Assembly (NCBI GenBank): GCA_030445775.1
Contig: JASUTC010000009.1
Location: 1-36,007, forward strand
Direction of reading: 5' to 3'
DNA from: Thermotogaceae bacterium
GTDB lineage: Bacteria; Thermotogota; Thermotogae; MWEM01
DNA: 36,007 bases
The position numbers were made by a program, and so were the translations under genes. A model generated the notes under the pieces. The model had not been told where the DNA came from. It searched no databases and saw only the letters and a list, made by a program, of their open reading frames with translations. The first letter of the stretch is position 1. Each line of letters begins with the position of its first letter. This document shows, one piece after another, positions 1 to 7,255 of this stretch.

Positions 1-50
1 GCCGATGGTAGTATGGTCATCACGCCATGTGAGAGTAGGTATCGCCTGGC
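1..50 (+). rRNA. rrf: 5S ribosomal RNA, 3' portion (partial)
   Basis: The first 50 bases match the conserved 3' half of bacterial 5S rRNA: the segment reading CCGATGGTAGTATGG, then GTGAGAGTAGGT and the terminal GCCTGGC that closes the 5S acceptor helix. The 5' part lies outside the window. An intrinsic terminator follows at once, so this is the end of an rRNA operon read left to right. Confidence 0.9.
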
Positions 51-61
51 ATCGTTATCTT

Positions 62-100
62 AAAGGACATTTTCGAGCTTTTCGAGAATGTCCTTTTTTA
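62..100 (+). terminator. Intrinsic terminator of the rRNA operon
   Basis: Arms at 62-77 and 81-96 pair over about 15 bp (one G-U) around a 3-base loop and are followed by a T run to 99. It sits 11 bases after the 5S end and before the ATPase gene. Confidence 0.9.
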
Positions 101-131
101 TGTTATCCTGATAGAAAATGGAGGGATGATG

Positions 132-1823
132 ATGGAACAACTGAAAAAAAAATTATTGAGCATTGATCGAAAGGGATACAAAGCGTATAAAAGTATTGCA
201 GGACATTATGATTTTTACGATTACAGACTTTTTATTGACTACGTACAAGGAGATCCGTTTGCATCGCCTTCCAGGATCAGGGTAACTGTACCTCATACTA
301 ACAGTGGTTTTCCTGTAGAGTATTTTAACAACAAACCAAAAAAGATAGCCTTCTGTGATTTTCTAACCAGAGTATTTTCACAAAATATCCATCAATATTA
401 CCAAAATCCCGGTGGGACCGGCAAGAGTGGAATGCTTTTTATTGATACACCTTCTCAGGAGATTTTGGAAAGAACATCTTTTAAAGTCGATGAACATCAA
501 ATTGAGGCTCGTCTTGAGGTTGGTTTACCGGCCTCTGGAAGAAGAATACTGGCTAATAACGCCATAAAAATGTTCTTTGAAGGCCTTCCTAAAGTGGTGA
601 AACACTCAATGTTTTATTCTTCTATCGATCAAAATTCTCTTAAAGACCAGATACAAACCGTGTTGAATCAAGAATATATCAGAGAAAAGATGAAGTATGA
701 GGGGCTATGTGCATTTGTTGCCGACAACTCTATTTTACCGAGAGAAAGCGGTATCTCTTCAAAACCCATGAAACGTGGGGCAGTACCTTTTAAGAGTCCG
801 GATTCATTAAAGGTTTCTTTTGATTTACCGGATGGAGCAACCATAACGGGTATGGGTATCAAAGAGGGCATCACCCTGATAGTTGGTGGTGGGTTTCACG
901 GTAAATCCACACTGCTAAATGCCATAGAATTAGGTATTTACAATCATGTTCCAACAGATGGCAGGGAATATGTTCTAACCCGTCCGGACGCAGTTAAAAT
1001 AAGGGCAGAAGACGGTAGACGAGTAGAAAAGGTTGATATCTCTTATTTTATAGATAATCTCCCGGGAGAAAAAGATACCAAAGCTTTTTCAACTGATAAT
1101 GCAAGCGGAAGTACGTCCCAGGCTGCCAATATCGTTGAAGCGCTTGACAATAAAACGAGTCTTTTGTTGATCGATGAAGACACCTGCGCTACCAATTTTA
1201 TGTTCAGAGACCAACTCATGAAACAACTTGTACAAAGGGAAAAAGAACCCATATCACCCTTTATTGACAAAGCAAAAGCCCTTCATAAAAACAACGGTGT
1301 TTCAACGATCATGGTTGCGGGAAGTTCAGGTGAATATTTTAAAATTGCGAATTGCGTCATCATGATGGATGCTTACAAACCTATTGATGTAACAAACGAA
1401 GCTCTCAAACTGGTTAAACCTTCCGGGCAAGTAAATGAACCCTTTCAGTCATCTTCTCCCCGAATCATGATCGTTGATTCCATAGAAGAAACAAGAAAAG
1501 GCTTGAAAGTGAAAACGCGTTCAAAAGAAAAAATCACAGTAAACAAAACCGAAATAGACTTGACTTTCATTGAACAACTTGTCGAAAGAAGCCAATTAAA
1601 CACGATTGGAGCCGTTATAGAATGGATAAACAAGCACTGCCGGGGTAAAAAGATTAGCTTGGTTGAATTGATTGATAACGTTTATCATATCCTTCAAAAA
1701 GATGGCTTAGAAGCAATTTCAAAATACTACGGTAAACATCCGGGAAATCTATCTTTTGTCAGGAAACAAGAGATTTTGGCGGCGATTAACAGATACAGAC
1801 AGTTGAAAATCGAGAAAAAATAA
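132..1823 (+). CDS. ABC-class P-loop ATPase, PF09818/COG3044 type
   Basis: The protein (563 aa from this start) resembles the 'predicted ATPase of the ABC class' family, whose function is unknown. Seen directly: a glycine-rich Walker A (GGGFHGKST) near residue 253, a serine-rich stretch that may be the ABC signature (SGSTSQAAN) near 325-335, and Walker B with its acidic pair (LLLIDED) near 346. The N-terminal 240 residues are family-specific, and there are no membrane segments. Three consecutive ATG codons occur at 126, 129 and 132. The ribosome binding site GGAGGG occupies 120-125, so 126 would have no spacing and 132 has 6 bases; I therefore chose 132. It starts soon after the rRNA terminator, with no clear promoter of its own between. 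A role in RNA or ribosome metabolism would be a guess. Confidence 0.85.
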   Translation: MEQLKKKLLSIDRKGYKAYKSIAGHYDFYDYRLFIDYVQGDPFASPSRIRVTVPHTNSGFPVEYFNNKPKKIAFCDFLTRVFSQNIHQYYQNPGGTGKSGMLFIDTPSQEILERTSFKVDEHQIEARLEVGLPASGRRILANNAIKMFFEGLPKVVKHSMFYSSIDQNSLKDQIQTVLNQEYIREKMKYEGLCAFVADNSILPRESGISSKPMKRGAVPFKSPDSLKVSFDLPDGATITGMGIKEGITLIVGGGFHGKSTLLNAIELGIYNHVPTDGREYVLTRPDAVKIRAEDGRRVEKVDISYFIDNLPGEKDTKAFSTDNASGSTSQAANIVEALDNKTSLLLIDEDTCATNFMFRDQLMKQLVQREKEPISPFIDKAKALHKNNGVSTIMVAGSSGEYFKIANCVIMMDAYKPIDVTNEALKLVKPSGQVNEPFQSSSPRIMIVDSIEETRKGLKVKTRSKEKITVNKTEIDLTFIEQLVERSQLNTIGAVIEWINKHCRGKKISLVELIDNVYHILQKDGLEAISKYYGKHPGNLSFVRKQEILAAINRYRQLKIEKK

Positions 1824-2029
1824 GCAACAATCAATAAAAAGTTACTCAAGCTTTAGGACCAATCAAAGAATACTCCTGTGGATTTGCTTTACAAATTTCA
1901 TTTGAGCTTAGCAAGTTTGCGGATTTTAGCCGCTTTCACTTTTTATCACAAGAAAAAATAAACTTTTTTTCCAAACCATGTATAATAAACAACAAGAAAG
2001 GCTTCAAAACTTATTGAGGAGACTGAAAG

Positions 2030-3289
2030 TTGAGAATAAATCCATCGAAAAAAATTAAAGGGAGTATTACCATTCCTCCTGACAAGTCAATCAGTCATAG
2101 ATCATTAATTCTAACAGGAATGGCCAGGAATGAATCTACTATTAGTAACATTTTGGAATCAGATGACATTAAAAGTTCATTAAATGCCATGCAAAAACTG
2201 GGCGCAACTTTTTTAGGAGATTTTAAGGAGATGACCATTACTCCCTTTAAAAAACCTGTGAGCAGTCAGTTGAATTGTGAAAATTCCGGAACCACCACGA
2301 GGTTGCTCTCAGGGGTTGTCTCTTCTTACGAAGGAATATTTGATTTCATTGGAGATGACTCCTTGTCCACACGTCCCATGAAAAGAATATCCGAGCCTTT
2401 AACAAAAATGGGCAGTCAATTTGTCTGGCAATCCAAAGAGGGGTTTCTTCCCTTCACAATCAAAGGCGGGAAACTGAGAGGAATTGCCTATGATAACATA
2501 AAAAGAAGTGCCCAAGTGAAAAGTGCCATATTGCTTGCCGGATTAAGGGCGGATGGAACCACCATCGTTTATGAGCAGACAAAAACAAGAGATCATACGG
2601 AAAGGTTGCTTACTCAAATGGGTGCTGACATCAGAACAGGAGAAGGCAAAGTTGAAATTAGGGCATCTGAAATCGAAGGGTTAAAGATGACTATCCCCGG
2701 AGACTTTTCCTCTGCCGCTTTTTTTCTGGCATTGGCCGCCTGTCATGAGCATGCAATCCTTGAAATAAAAAACTGTTCAACAAACCCTTCAAGAACAGGT
2801 TTATTTGAGATTTTGAGCAAGATGGGAGCCGATGTTTCCCTGTCCAATGAACACCAAGATCTTGAACCTTACGGGGATATCACGATCAAATCATCTCAGT
2901 TGACAGGGATTCAAATTCCAGACCATTTAATTCCCAATATGATAGATGAATTACCCCTGATTGCTTTATTGGGATGTCATGCCAACGGTAAGACAACGGT
3001 GAGAAATGCTTCGGAATTAAGGGTGAAAGAATCCGATCGAATTGCCATTCTTTGTGAAATGTTTAAAAATATTGGTGTTTCAATCACTGAATTGGAGGAT
3101 GGATTTGAGATAGAAGGCCCACAAACCATAAAAGGTGGGGTTGCAGAGAGTCATCATGACCATCGTATGGCAATGCTTGCTGCTGTTTGTGGAGTCCTTT
3201 CTCAAGAAGGCGTTCAAATAAAAAACCATGAATGTGTTTCAGTCTCTTTCCCTTCCTTTTTCGAAACTCTCCAAACCATCACCGGTTGA
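2030..3289 (+). CDS. aroA: 3-phosphoshikimate 1-carboxyvinyltransferase (EPSP synthase)
   Basis: This enzyme transfers the enolpyruvyl group of PEP to shikimate-3-phosphate, the sixth step of the shikimate pathway, in the cytoplasm. The 419 aa length is typical. Visible family motifs are DKSISHR at residues 18-24 (substrate-binding Lys, Ser and Arg), NSGTTTRL at 85-92 (PEP/glyphosate loop), LRVKESDR near 329-336 and HDHRMAM near 375. The start is TTG, preceded by GAGGAGA at 2016-2022; no ATG is better placed. A TATAAT at 1981-1986 could be the -10 element, but I see no matching -35. It is first of three genes: aroC starts 11 bases downstream and aroKB overlaps aroC. The 200-base gap upstream (1824-2029) holds only a short GCGG/CCGC hairpin and no recognisable riboswitch. 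Confidence 0.96.
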   Translation: MRINPSKKIKGSITIPPDKSISHRSLILTGMARNESTISNILESDDIKSSLNAMQKLGATFLGDFKEMTITPFKKPVSSQLNCENSGTTTRLLSGVVSSYEGIFDFIGDDSLSTRPMKRISEPLTKMGSQFVWQSKEGFLPFTIKGGKLRGIAYDNIKRSAQVKSAILLAGLRADGTTIVYEQTKTRDHTERLLTQMGADIRTGEGKVEIRASEIEGLKMTIPGDFSSAAFFLALAACHEHAILEIKNCSTNPSRTGLFEILSKMGADVSLSNEHQDLEPYGDITIKSSQLTGIQIPDHLIPNMIDELPLIALLGCHANGKTTVRNASELRVKESDRIAILCEMFKNIGVSITELEDGFEIEGPQTIKGGVAESHHDHRMAMLAAVCGVLSQEGVQIKNHECVSVSFPSFFETLQTITG

Positions 3290-3300
3290 AGGAGGTAAAG

Positions 3301-4395
3301 ATGCTTATTTTAAACAATCTGAAAGTACAAATAGCTGGGGATTCACATGGCCCGGCACTTTATGCGATTATTGAGGGCTTTCCCTTTGGGTTTTATCCGG
3401 ATATAGCTGCAATTAACGAAGACCTTCGACTGAGACAAATCGGATACGGCCGTGGTGCCAGGATGAAACAGGAAAAAGATACAGTTGAAATCGAATCGGG
3501 ATTGTGGAAAGGATTCACAACCAACATGCCTCTGGTCATGAGAATCAAGAACAGAGGAACATATCCGGAAAGTTCAATGGAAAGAAAGACACCACGACCC
3601 GGACATGCGGATTATGCAGCCTTTAAGAAATATGCCCAACAGGATATGCGAATATACGCCGAAGGCTCCAGTGCCCGTAGAACAGCTGCAACGGTAGCTG
3701 CAGGAAGCCTTTGCCGACAATGGCTTTCAAAAAGGGATGTCCAAATCCTTGGATATGTTCAATCCTGCGGAACAATTCATGACAAAGAAGATTATCAAAA
3801 TAAAGAAATAACCATACTCCGCCAAAAGAGAGACGCTCATGAGACATTTTCTTTGAATGATGAAATCAACGAAAAAATCAAGAGAGAAATTGATCAATAT
3901 GCTCAAAAGGGGGATACCCTTGGCGGTAGCGTGAAAATCCTTGTCAAAGGTCTCAAAGCGGGGTTTGGCAGTTTTTCCTCAGTCGGCACTCGGCTGGATG
4001 CCCTTTTGGCAGGCAATATCTGCGCCATCCCTTCTGTTAAAGGGATTTATTTCGGAAATACAGATACTTATGAAATGCCTGGGTCCAAAGCCCATGATAG
4101 ATTCTCCGTAAAAGGAGGAGAAATCATCCGAACTTCCAACAACGCCGGTGGACTCGAAGGGGGAATCTCCAATGGGAACCCCATCGTGATAACAGCGTAT
4201 TTCAAACCGATCCCTTCCTTGTCCATGGGAATTGAATCCGTTAATGTAGAAAACTTGAATCCGGAAACCGTTGATTATGTTCGATCGGATGTAACAGCCG
4301 TTGCACCCGCAGCCATTGTTTCTGAAGCCGTTACAGCCATCACAATAATGGATTTTTTAATAAACGAAAAAGAATCGGCAGAGGAGCAATTGTAA
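3301..4395 (+). CDS. aroC: Chorismate synthase
   Basis: This enzyme converts EPSP to chorismate using reduced FMN, the last step of the common aromatic pathway. The product is 364 aa from this start. Visible conserved blocks are GDSHGPAL near the N-terminus, RPGHADYAAF, the flavin/phosphate segment EGSSARRTAATVAAG, NNAGGLEGGISNG and RSDVTAVAPAA near the C-terminus. A longer frame opens at 3232, but its extra 23 residues lie inside aroA and lack family similarity. The ATG at 3301 has AAGGAGG at 3288-3295. The stop TAA shares its last A with the ATG of aroKB (TAATG), so the two are probably translationally coupled. The sequence is somewhat divergent from model chorismate synthases, but all the blocks are in order. 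Confidence 0.95.
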   Translation: MLILNNLKVQIAGDSHGPALYAIIEGFPFGFYPDIAAINEDLRLRQIGYGRGARMKQEKDTVEIESGLWKGFTTNMPLVMRIKNRGTYPESSMERKTPRPGHADYAAFKKYAQQDMRIYAEGSSARRTAATVAAGSLCRQWLSKRDVQILGYVQSCGTIHDKEDYQNKEITILRQKRDAHETFSLNDEINEKIKREIDQYAQKGDTLGGSVKILVKGLKAGFGSFSSVGTRLDALLAGNICAIPSVKGIYFGNTDTYEMPGSKAHDRFSVKGGEIIRTSNNAGGLEGGISNGNPIVITAYFKPIPSLSMGIESVNVENLNPETVDYVRSDVTAVAPAAIVSEAVTAITIMDFLINEKESAEEQL

Positions 4396-5906
4396 TGATA
4401 AAACTGTTTATCGTAGGTATGCCCGGAGCCGGCAAAAGTTATTTGGGAAAGATACTGGCGGAATTTCTAAACTGTATTCATATGGACACGGATGAAATGG
4501 TGGAAAAAAGGACGGGTCAAAGCATTCCAACAATATTTAAAAAGCATGGTGAATCCCATTTCAGAAAATTGGAAGAGGAAGCTTTATGGGAATGCGTATC
4601 CATAAAAAAAGATATGATTTGTTCCACCGGTGGCGGGATAGTGGAAAAGGATGAAAACAGGGCTGTTTTACAAAAATTTCCAACGATCTACATCAAAAAA
4701 ACAGTGGATGAATTATTGAAAAATCTTCGATCAGATCAAGATAATCGTCCTTTGTTAAAGGGGAATTCAGCGGACAAATTGGAACAACTGTTTCTAAGAA
4801 GGCAATCGCTTTTTGAAACCTTTCCCTCAATAAAGATCCCTAAGGAAATATTGGAATTTAAAGATATTACCTGTCTTTTATACGAAATTGCCGAGAAAAC
4901 CACATTCGGTCATCAAATGCAAGAAAAGAGAATAGAAGGGATTCATCCCGTTGAGATCAAACCGCTTATGGCAAAAAAACAATTGCAAGACAGCGAATAT
5001 GTGATCACCTCTGAAACCGTTCATGCCATTTACACATCCTTTTTTAAAGAAGATAACTATTTAGTCCTCCCCGATGGTGAATTATCCAAGAGCCGAGACA
5101 ACCTGTACAAGGTTTGGCAATTTTTAATCAACAAAGCAGTATCCAGAGAAGAAGTGATTACAGGGTTTGGAGGCGGGACCATAACCGACATCACCGGTTT
5201 TGCCTCATCCACCTTTAAAAGGGGGACGGTTTTCGATTTTGTTCCAACCACACTGCTTGCTCAAATAGATGCTGCGTTGGGTGGAAAAAACGCCATCAAT
5301 GTGGAAGGGATTAAAAACGTCTGTGGGACCTTTGCTTTTCCAAAGTGCGTCTATATAGACCCTCTCATTGTTTTTTCCACCGAAAAAAGCGAAATCGAAA
5401 ACGGTTTGATTGAAGGCTTAAAGGTTGCTTTATTAGTCCATGAAGATGTTGATATCTTGGACTCCCAATTAAAATTGGCCAAAATCATCCTTGAAAAACC
5501 TAATCTACACGCCATGAACCGGTTCATCCAACAGGCGGTCCAAGATAAAATGAAAATAGTCAATTCTGACCCTTTTGAAAAATCCGGCAGAAAATTTCTC
5601 AATTTGGGACATTCATACGGTCACGTTTACGAATCAACTTTTAATATCCCCCATGGGAAAGCCGTTGCCCTTGGCATGCTAAAGATGCTTAGGGAGAAAA
5701 CGGATCCGATTATAAAAGACTATTGCGTCTTTTTTGAACGGATCGTCAAAAAACAACTGGACACTTTAAACACCCATTGGAATGATGATATGCAGAAAAG
5801 ATTATTGAACGATAAGAAAAACACAAAAGACCATATCGTTTTTATTGACTTGGAAACGCCGGGAAAGCCTTTTAAAGTAGTTGTTAAGAAAAGTGATATG
5901 CAATAA
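4395..5906 (+). CDS. aroKB: Bifunctional shikimate kinase / 3-dehydroquinate synthase (AroK-AroB fusion)
   Basis: This single 503-aa polypeptide joins two shikimate-pathway enzymes. Residues 1 to about 170 are shikimate kinase: Walker A GMPGAGKSYLG near the start, the acidic pair in HMDTDEM, the RKLEEEAL block and STGGGIV. From about residue 185 to the end is NAD-dependent 3-dehydroquinate synthase: GFGGGTITDITGFASSTF, RGTVFDFVPTTLLAQIDA, GGKNAIN, and the metal-ligand blocks IEGLK, LNLGHSYGHVYE and HGKAVALGM. The fusion order K-then-B is known from Thermotoga-type AroKB. The DHQ synthase half is a little short compared with about 350 aa for free-standing enzymes. The ATG overlaps the aroC stop by one base, and a terminator begins at the stop codon. 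The steps made by AroF, AroD and AroE are not encoded in this window. Confidence 0.94.
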   Translation: MIKLFIVGMPGAGKSYLGKILAEFLNCIHMDTDEMVEKRTGQSIPTIFKKHGESHFRKLEEEALWECVSIKKDMICSTGGGIVEKDENRAVLQKFPTIYIKKTVDELLKNLRSDQDNRPLLKGNSADKLEQLFLRRQSLFETFPSIKIPKEILEFKDITCLLYEIAEKTTFGHQMQEKRIEGIHPVEIKPLMAKKQLQDSEYVITSETVHAIYTSFFKEDNYLVLPDGELSKSRDNLYKVWQFLINKAVSREEVITGFGGGTITDITGFASSTFKRGTVFDFVPTTLLAQIDAALGGKNAINVEGIKNVCGTFAFPKCVYIDPLIVFSTEKSEIENGLIEGLKVALLVHEDVDILDSQLKLAKIILEKPNLHAMNRFIQQAVQDKMKIVNSDPFEKSGRKFLNLGHSYGHVYESTFNIPHGKAVALGMLKMLREKTDPIIKDYCVFFERIVKKQLDTLNTHWNDDMQKRLLNDKKNTKDHIVFIDLETPGKPFKVVVKKSDMQ

Positions 5907-5935
5907 AAAACCCTCTTCCAAGAAGAGGGTTTTTT
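5905..5935. terminator. Bidirectional intrinsic terminator between aroKB and the tRNA genes
   Basis: A perfect inverted repeat AAAAAACCCTCTT / AAGAGGGTTTTTT has A and T runs on its two flanks, so it can stop transcription from both sides. On the plus strand it overlaps the aroKB stop codon. On the minus strand its T-rich flank touches the final A of the tRNA-Pro CCA end. Confidence 0.93.
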
Positions 5936-6011
5936 GGTCGGGGTGACTGGACTTGAACCAGCGACCTTCAACGCCCCATGCTGACACGCTCCCAATCTGC
6001 GCCACACCCCG
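5935..6011 (-). tRNA. tRNA-Pro, anticodon GGG
   Basis: Read on the minus strand, the acceptor arm CGGGGTG pairs with CACCCCG, the discriminator is A and the CCA end is encoded at 5937-5935. The anticodon stem TCAGC/GTTGA (one G-T pair) encloses the 7-base loop ATGGGGC, giving anticodon GGG, which reads CCC and CCT. The T arm contains the standard TTCAAGT loop. It is second in a two-tRNA unit, 10 bases after the CAT tRNA. Confidence 0.95.
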
Positions 6012-6021
6012 ATTGTTACCA

Positions 6022-6097
6022 TGGTGGGCTCTGGAGGACTCGAACCTCCCACCACTCGGTTATGAGCCGAGAGCTCTACCAGATGAGCTAAGAGCCC
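6022..6097 (-). tRNA. tRNA with CAT anticodon (elongator Met, or Ile2)
   Basis: On the minus strand the acceptor arm GGGCTCT pairs with AGAGCCC, followed by A and an encoded CCA. The anticodon stem CTCGG/CCGAG encloses loop CTCATAA, so the anticodon is CAT. The T arm is GGAGG-TTCGAGT-CCTCC and the variable loop has 5 bases. CAT anticodons serve initiator Met, elongator Met or lysidine-modified Ile2. The fully paired first acceptor base pair argues against the initiator. Elongator Met is my preference from resemblance to clostridial sequences, but Ile2 cannot be excluded by eye. Confidence 0.93.
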
Positions 6098-6124
6098 AAA
6101 TACTTGCGTTTCAAAGCGCGATGT

Positions 6125-6153
6125 ATTATACATCACGAGCCTAAAAAAATCAA
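6125..6153 (-). promoter_or_regulatory. Promoter of the tRNA-Met/tRNA-Pro unit
   Basis: On the minus strand TTGATT (6153-6148) is followed by a 17-base spacer and TATAAT (6130-6125). The expected transcript start is about 20 bases before the CAT tRNA, which fits a short 5' leader for tRNA processing. Confidence 0.85.
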
Positions 6154-6198
6154 GTCTTTTGGGATTGTTTCAAAAACTAAACCAATTATAATATAAGC

Positions 6199-6297
6199 TC
6201 AAAGCCTTAATCTGTCAATCAAGTCTTCTGCTCGGTTGGTCATATTCGTTTCAAACAAGACTTCTTTCATTTTATCCGCTTTCACTAAATGCTTCAT
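6199..6297 (-). CDS. Small ORF of unknown function (32-34 aa)
   Basis: This short minus-strand frame is not recognised. Its support is translational: GGAGGG lies directly before ATGAAAATG at 6303-6295, which puts the second ATG (6297) at an ideal 6-base spacing; starting at 6303 would add two residues. The product is highly charged, begins MKHLVKADKMKEVLFET and ends DRLRL, with no membrane segment or Cys. A possible promoter, TTGACG at 6373-6368 with TATTAA 16 bases on, lies upstream and overlaps the exoA promoter on the other strand. It stops about 50 bases before the tRNA promoter, so it could be read into the tRNA unit. It may be a genuine small protein or a chance ORF. Confidence 0.45.
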   Translation of the reverse strand: MKHLVKADKMKEVLFETNMTNRAEDLIDRLRL

Positions 6298-6353
6298 TTT
6301 CATCCCTCCGCCATTAAAAGAAAAATTATCATTTTCGAGCTAATTTTAATATT

Positions 6354-6383
6354 TTGAGTACACTCCACGTCAAGTAGTATAAT
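6354..6383 (+). promoter_or_regulatory. Promoter of exoA, overlapping a divergent minus-strand promoter
   Basis: TTGAGT at 6354-6359, an 18-base spacer and TATAAT at 6378-6383 point to exoA, whose ATG is 62 bases on. The minus-strand TTGACG (6373-6368) lies inside this spacer and points at the small ORF. The two promoters therefore physically overlap and could interfere with each other. Confidence 0.65.
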
Positions 6384-6445
6384 GGTAAAGAGATTGAAAA
6401 TAACCAAAAAAAGATGGACCAACGTCCAGAAAAAAGGGTGAAGAC

Positions 6446-7210
6446 ATGAAAAAGATCGTTTCATGGAACGTGAACGGAATAAGAGCGATTTACAGAAAGA
6501 CAAAATACGAATGGTTTAAGGAATACAACCCCGATATCATTTGCATTCAAGAAACAAAGGCGCATCCGGAACAATTATCCAATCCGCAAAAGCGTATCGA
6601 AGGTTTTCATTCTTATTTCGAGTCTGCCCAAAGAAAGGGATACAGCGGAGTAATGGTTTTTACAAAAGATGAACCCAAGGAAATCATTCATGGTTTAGGA
6701 CAAAAAGAATTTGATGAAGAAGGGAGAACCTTGGAATTAATATACGATGATTTCATCCTTTTCAACGTTTATTTTCCCAACGGAAAGGCCTCCAAAAAGC
6801 GACTGGATTTTAAAATGACATTCTACGATGCATTTCTCAAAAAGACAAAAGCGCTGGTAGAAAAAGGTGAAAACGTCATTGTCTGTGGCGATGTGAATAC
6901 AGCCCATAAGGAAATAGACTTGGCCCGTCCTAAGGAAAATAGCGATACATCCGGATTTTTACCCATAGAAAGAGAATGGATCGATCGATTCTTAGAAGCA
7001 GGGTTCAAGGATTCGCTCAGGATGTTTCACGATGAACCGGAACTGTATACGTGGTGGGATTACAAAACAAGAGCAAGGGAAAGAAACGTGGGCTGGAGAA
7101 TAGATTATTTTTTCGTCAGTGAAAACATGGCGGATCGAGTAAAAGGGGCAACGATCCATGATCAGGTCATGGGTTCGGATCATTGTCCGATTGAAATTGA
7201 AGTGGAATAG
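6446..7210 (+). CDS. exoA: Exodeoxyribonuclease III (AP endonuclease)
   Basis: This Mg-dependent enzyme cleaves 5' to abasic sites and has 3'-5' exonuclease and phosphatase activity in base excision repair. The 254 aa product has the whole exonuclease-endonuclease-phosphatase pattern: WNVNGIRA near the N-terminus, metal-binding Glu36 in ICIQETKA, NVYFPNG, the GDVNTAH block with its Asp/Asn pair, IDYFFVS, and the catalytic Asp245-His246 in GSDHCPIE at the C-terminus. The start is ATG with AAGGGTG upstream. The gene is monocistronic between its own promoter and a bidirectional terminator shared with feoB. Confidence 0.96.
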   Translation: MKKIVSWNVNGIRAIYRKTKYEWFKEYNPDIICIQETKAHPEQLSNPQKRIEGFHSYFESAQRKGYSGVMVFTKDEPKEIIHGLGQKEFDEEGRTLELIYDDFILFNVYFPNGKASKKRLDFKMTFYDAFLKKTKALVEKGENVIVCGDVNTAHKEIDLARPKENSDTSGFLPIEREWIDRFLEAGFKDSLRMFHDEPELYTWWDYKTRARERNVGWRIDYFFVSENMADRVKGATIHDQVMGSDHCPIEIEVE

Positions 7211-7217
7211 TTAATCT

Positions 7218-7254
7218 AAAAACACAAGGCCAGAAAAAAGACCTTGTGTTTTTT
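7218..7254. terminator. Bidirectional terminator between exoA and feoB
   Basis: Arms AAAAACACAAGG (7218-7229) and CCTTGTGTTTTT (7242-7253) pair perfectly over 12 bp around a 12-base loop, with A and T runs on either flank. It serves the convergent genes exoA and feoB; the feoB stop lies 2 bases beyond it. Confidence 0.9.
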
Positions 7255-7255
7255 A

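Noticed and set aside
1824-2029. Possible riboswitch or attenuator before aroA
   Set aside because: Only a 4-bp GCGG/CCGC stem is visible. No Trp or T-box features, and no leader peptide rich in aromatic residues.
3232-3300. Extended N-terminus for chorismate synthase
   Set aside because: The extra residues lie inside aroA and precede the ribosome binding site used by the ATG at 3301.
5720-6136. 138-codon minus-strand frame across the aroKB end and the tRNA genes
   Set aside because: It runs through two tRNA genes and a terminator and has no protein-family pattern, so it is a chance frame. The same applies to the plus-strand frame at 5953-6144.
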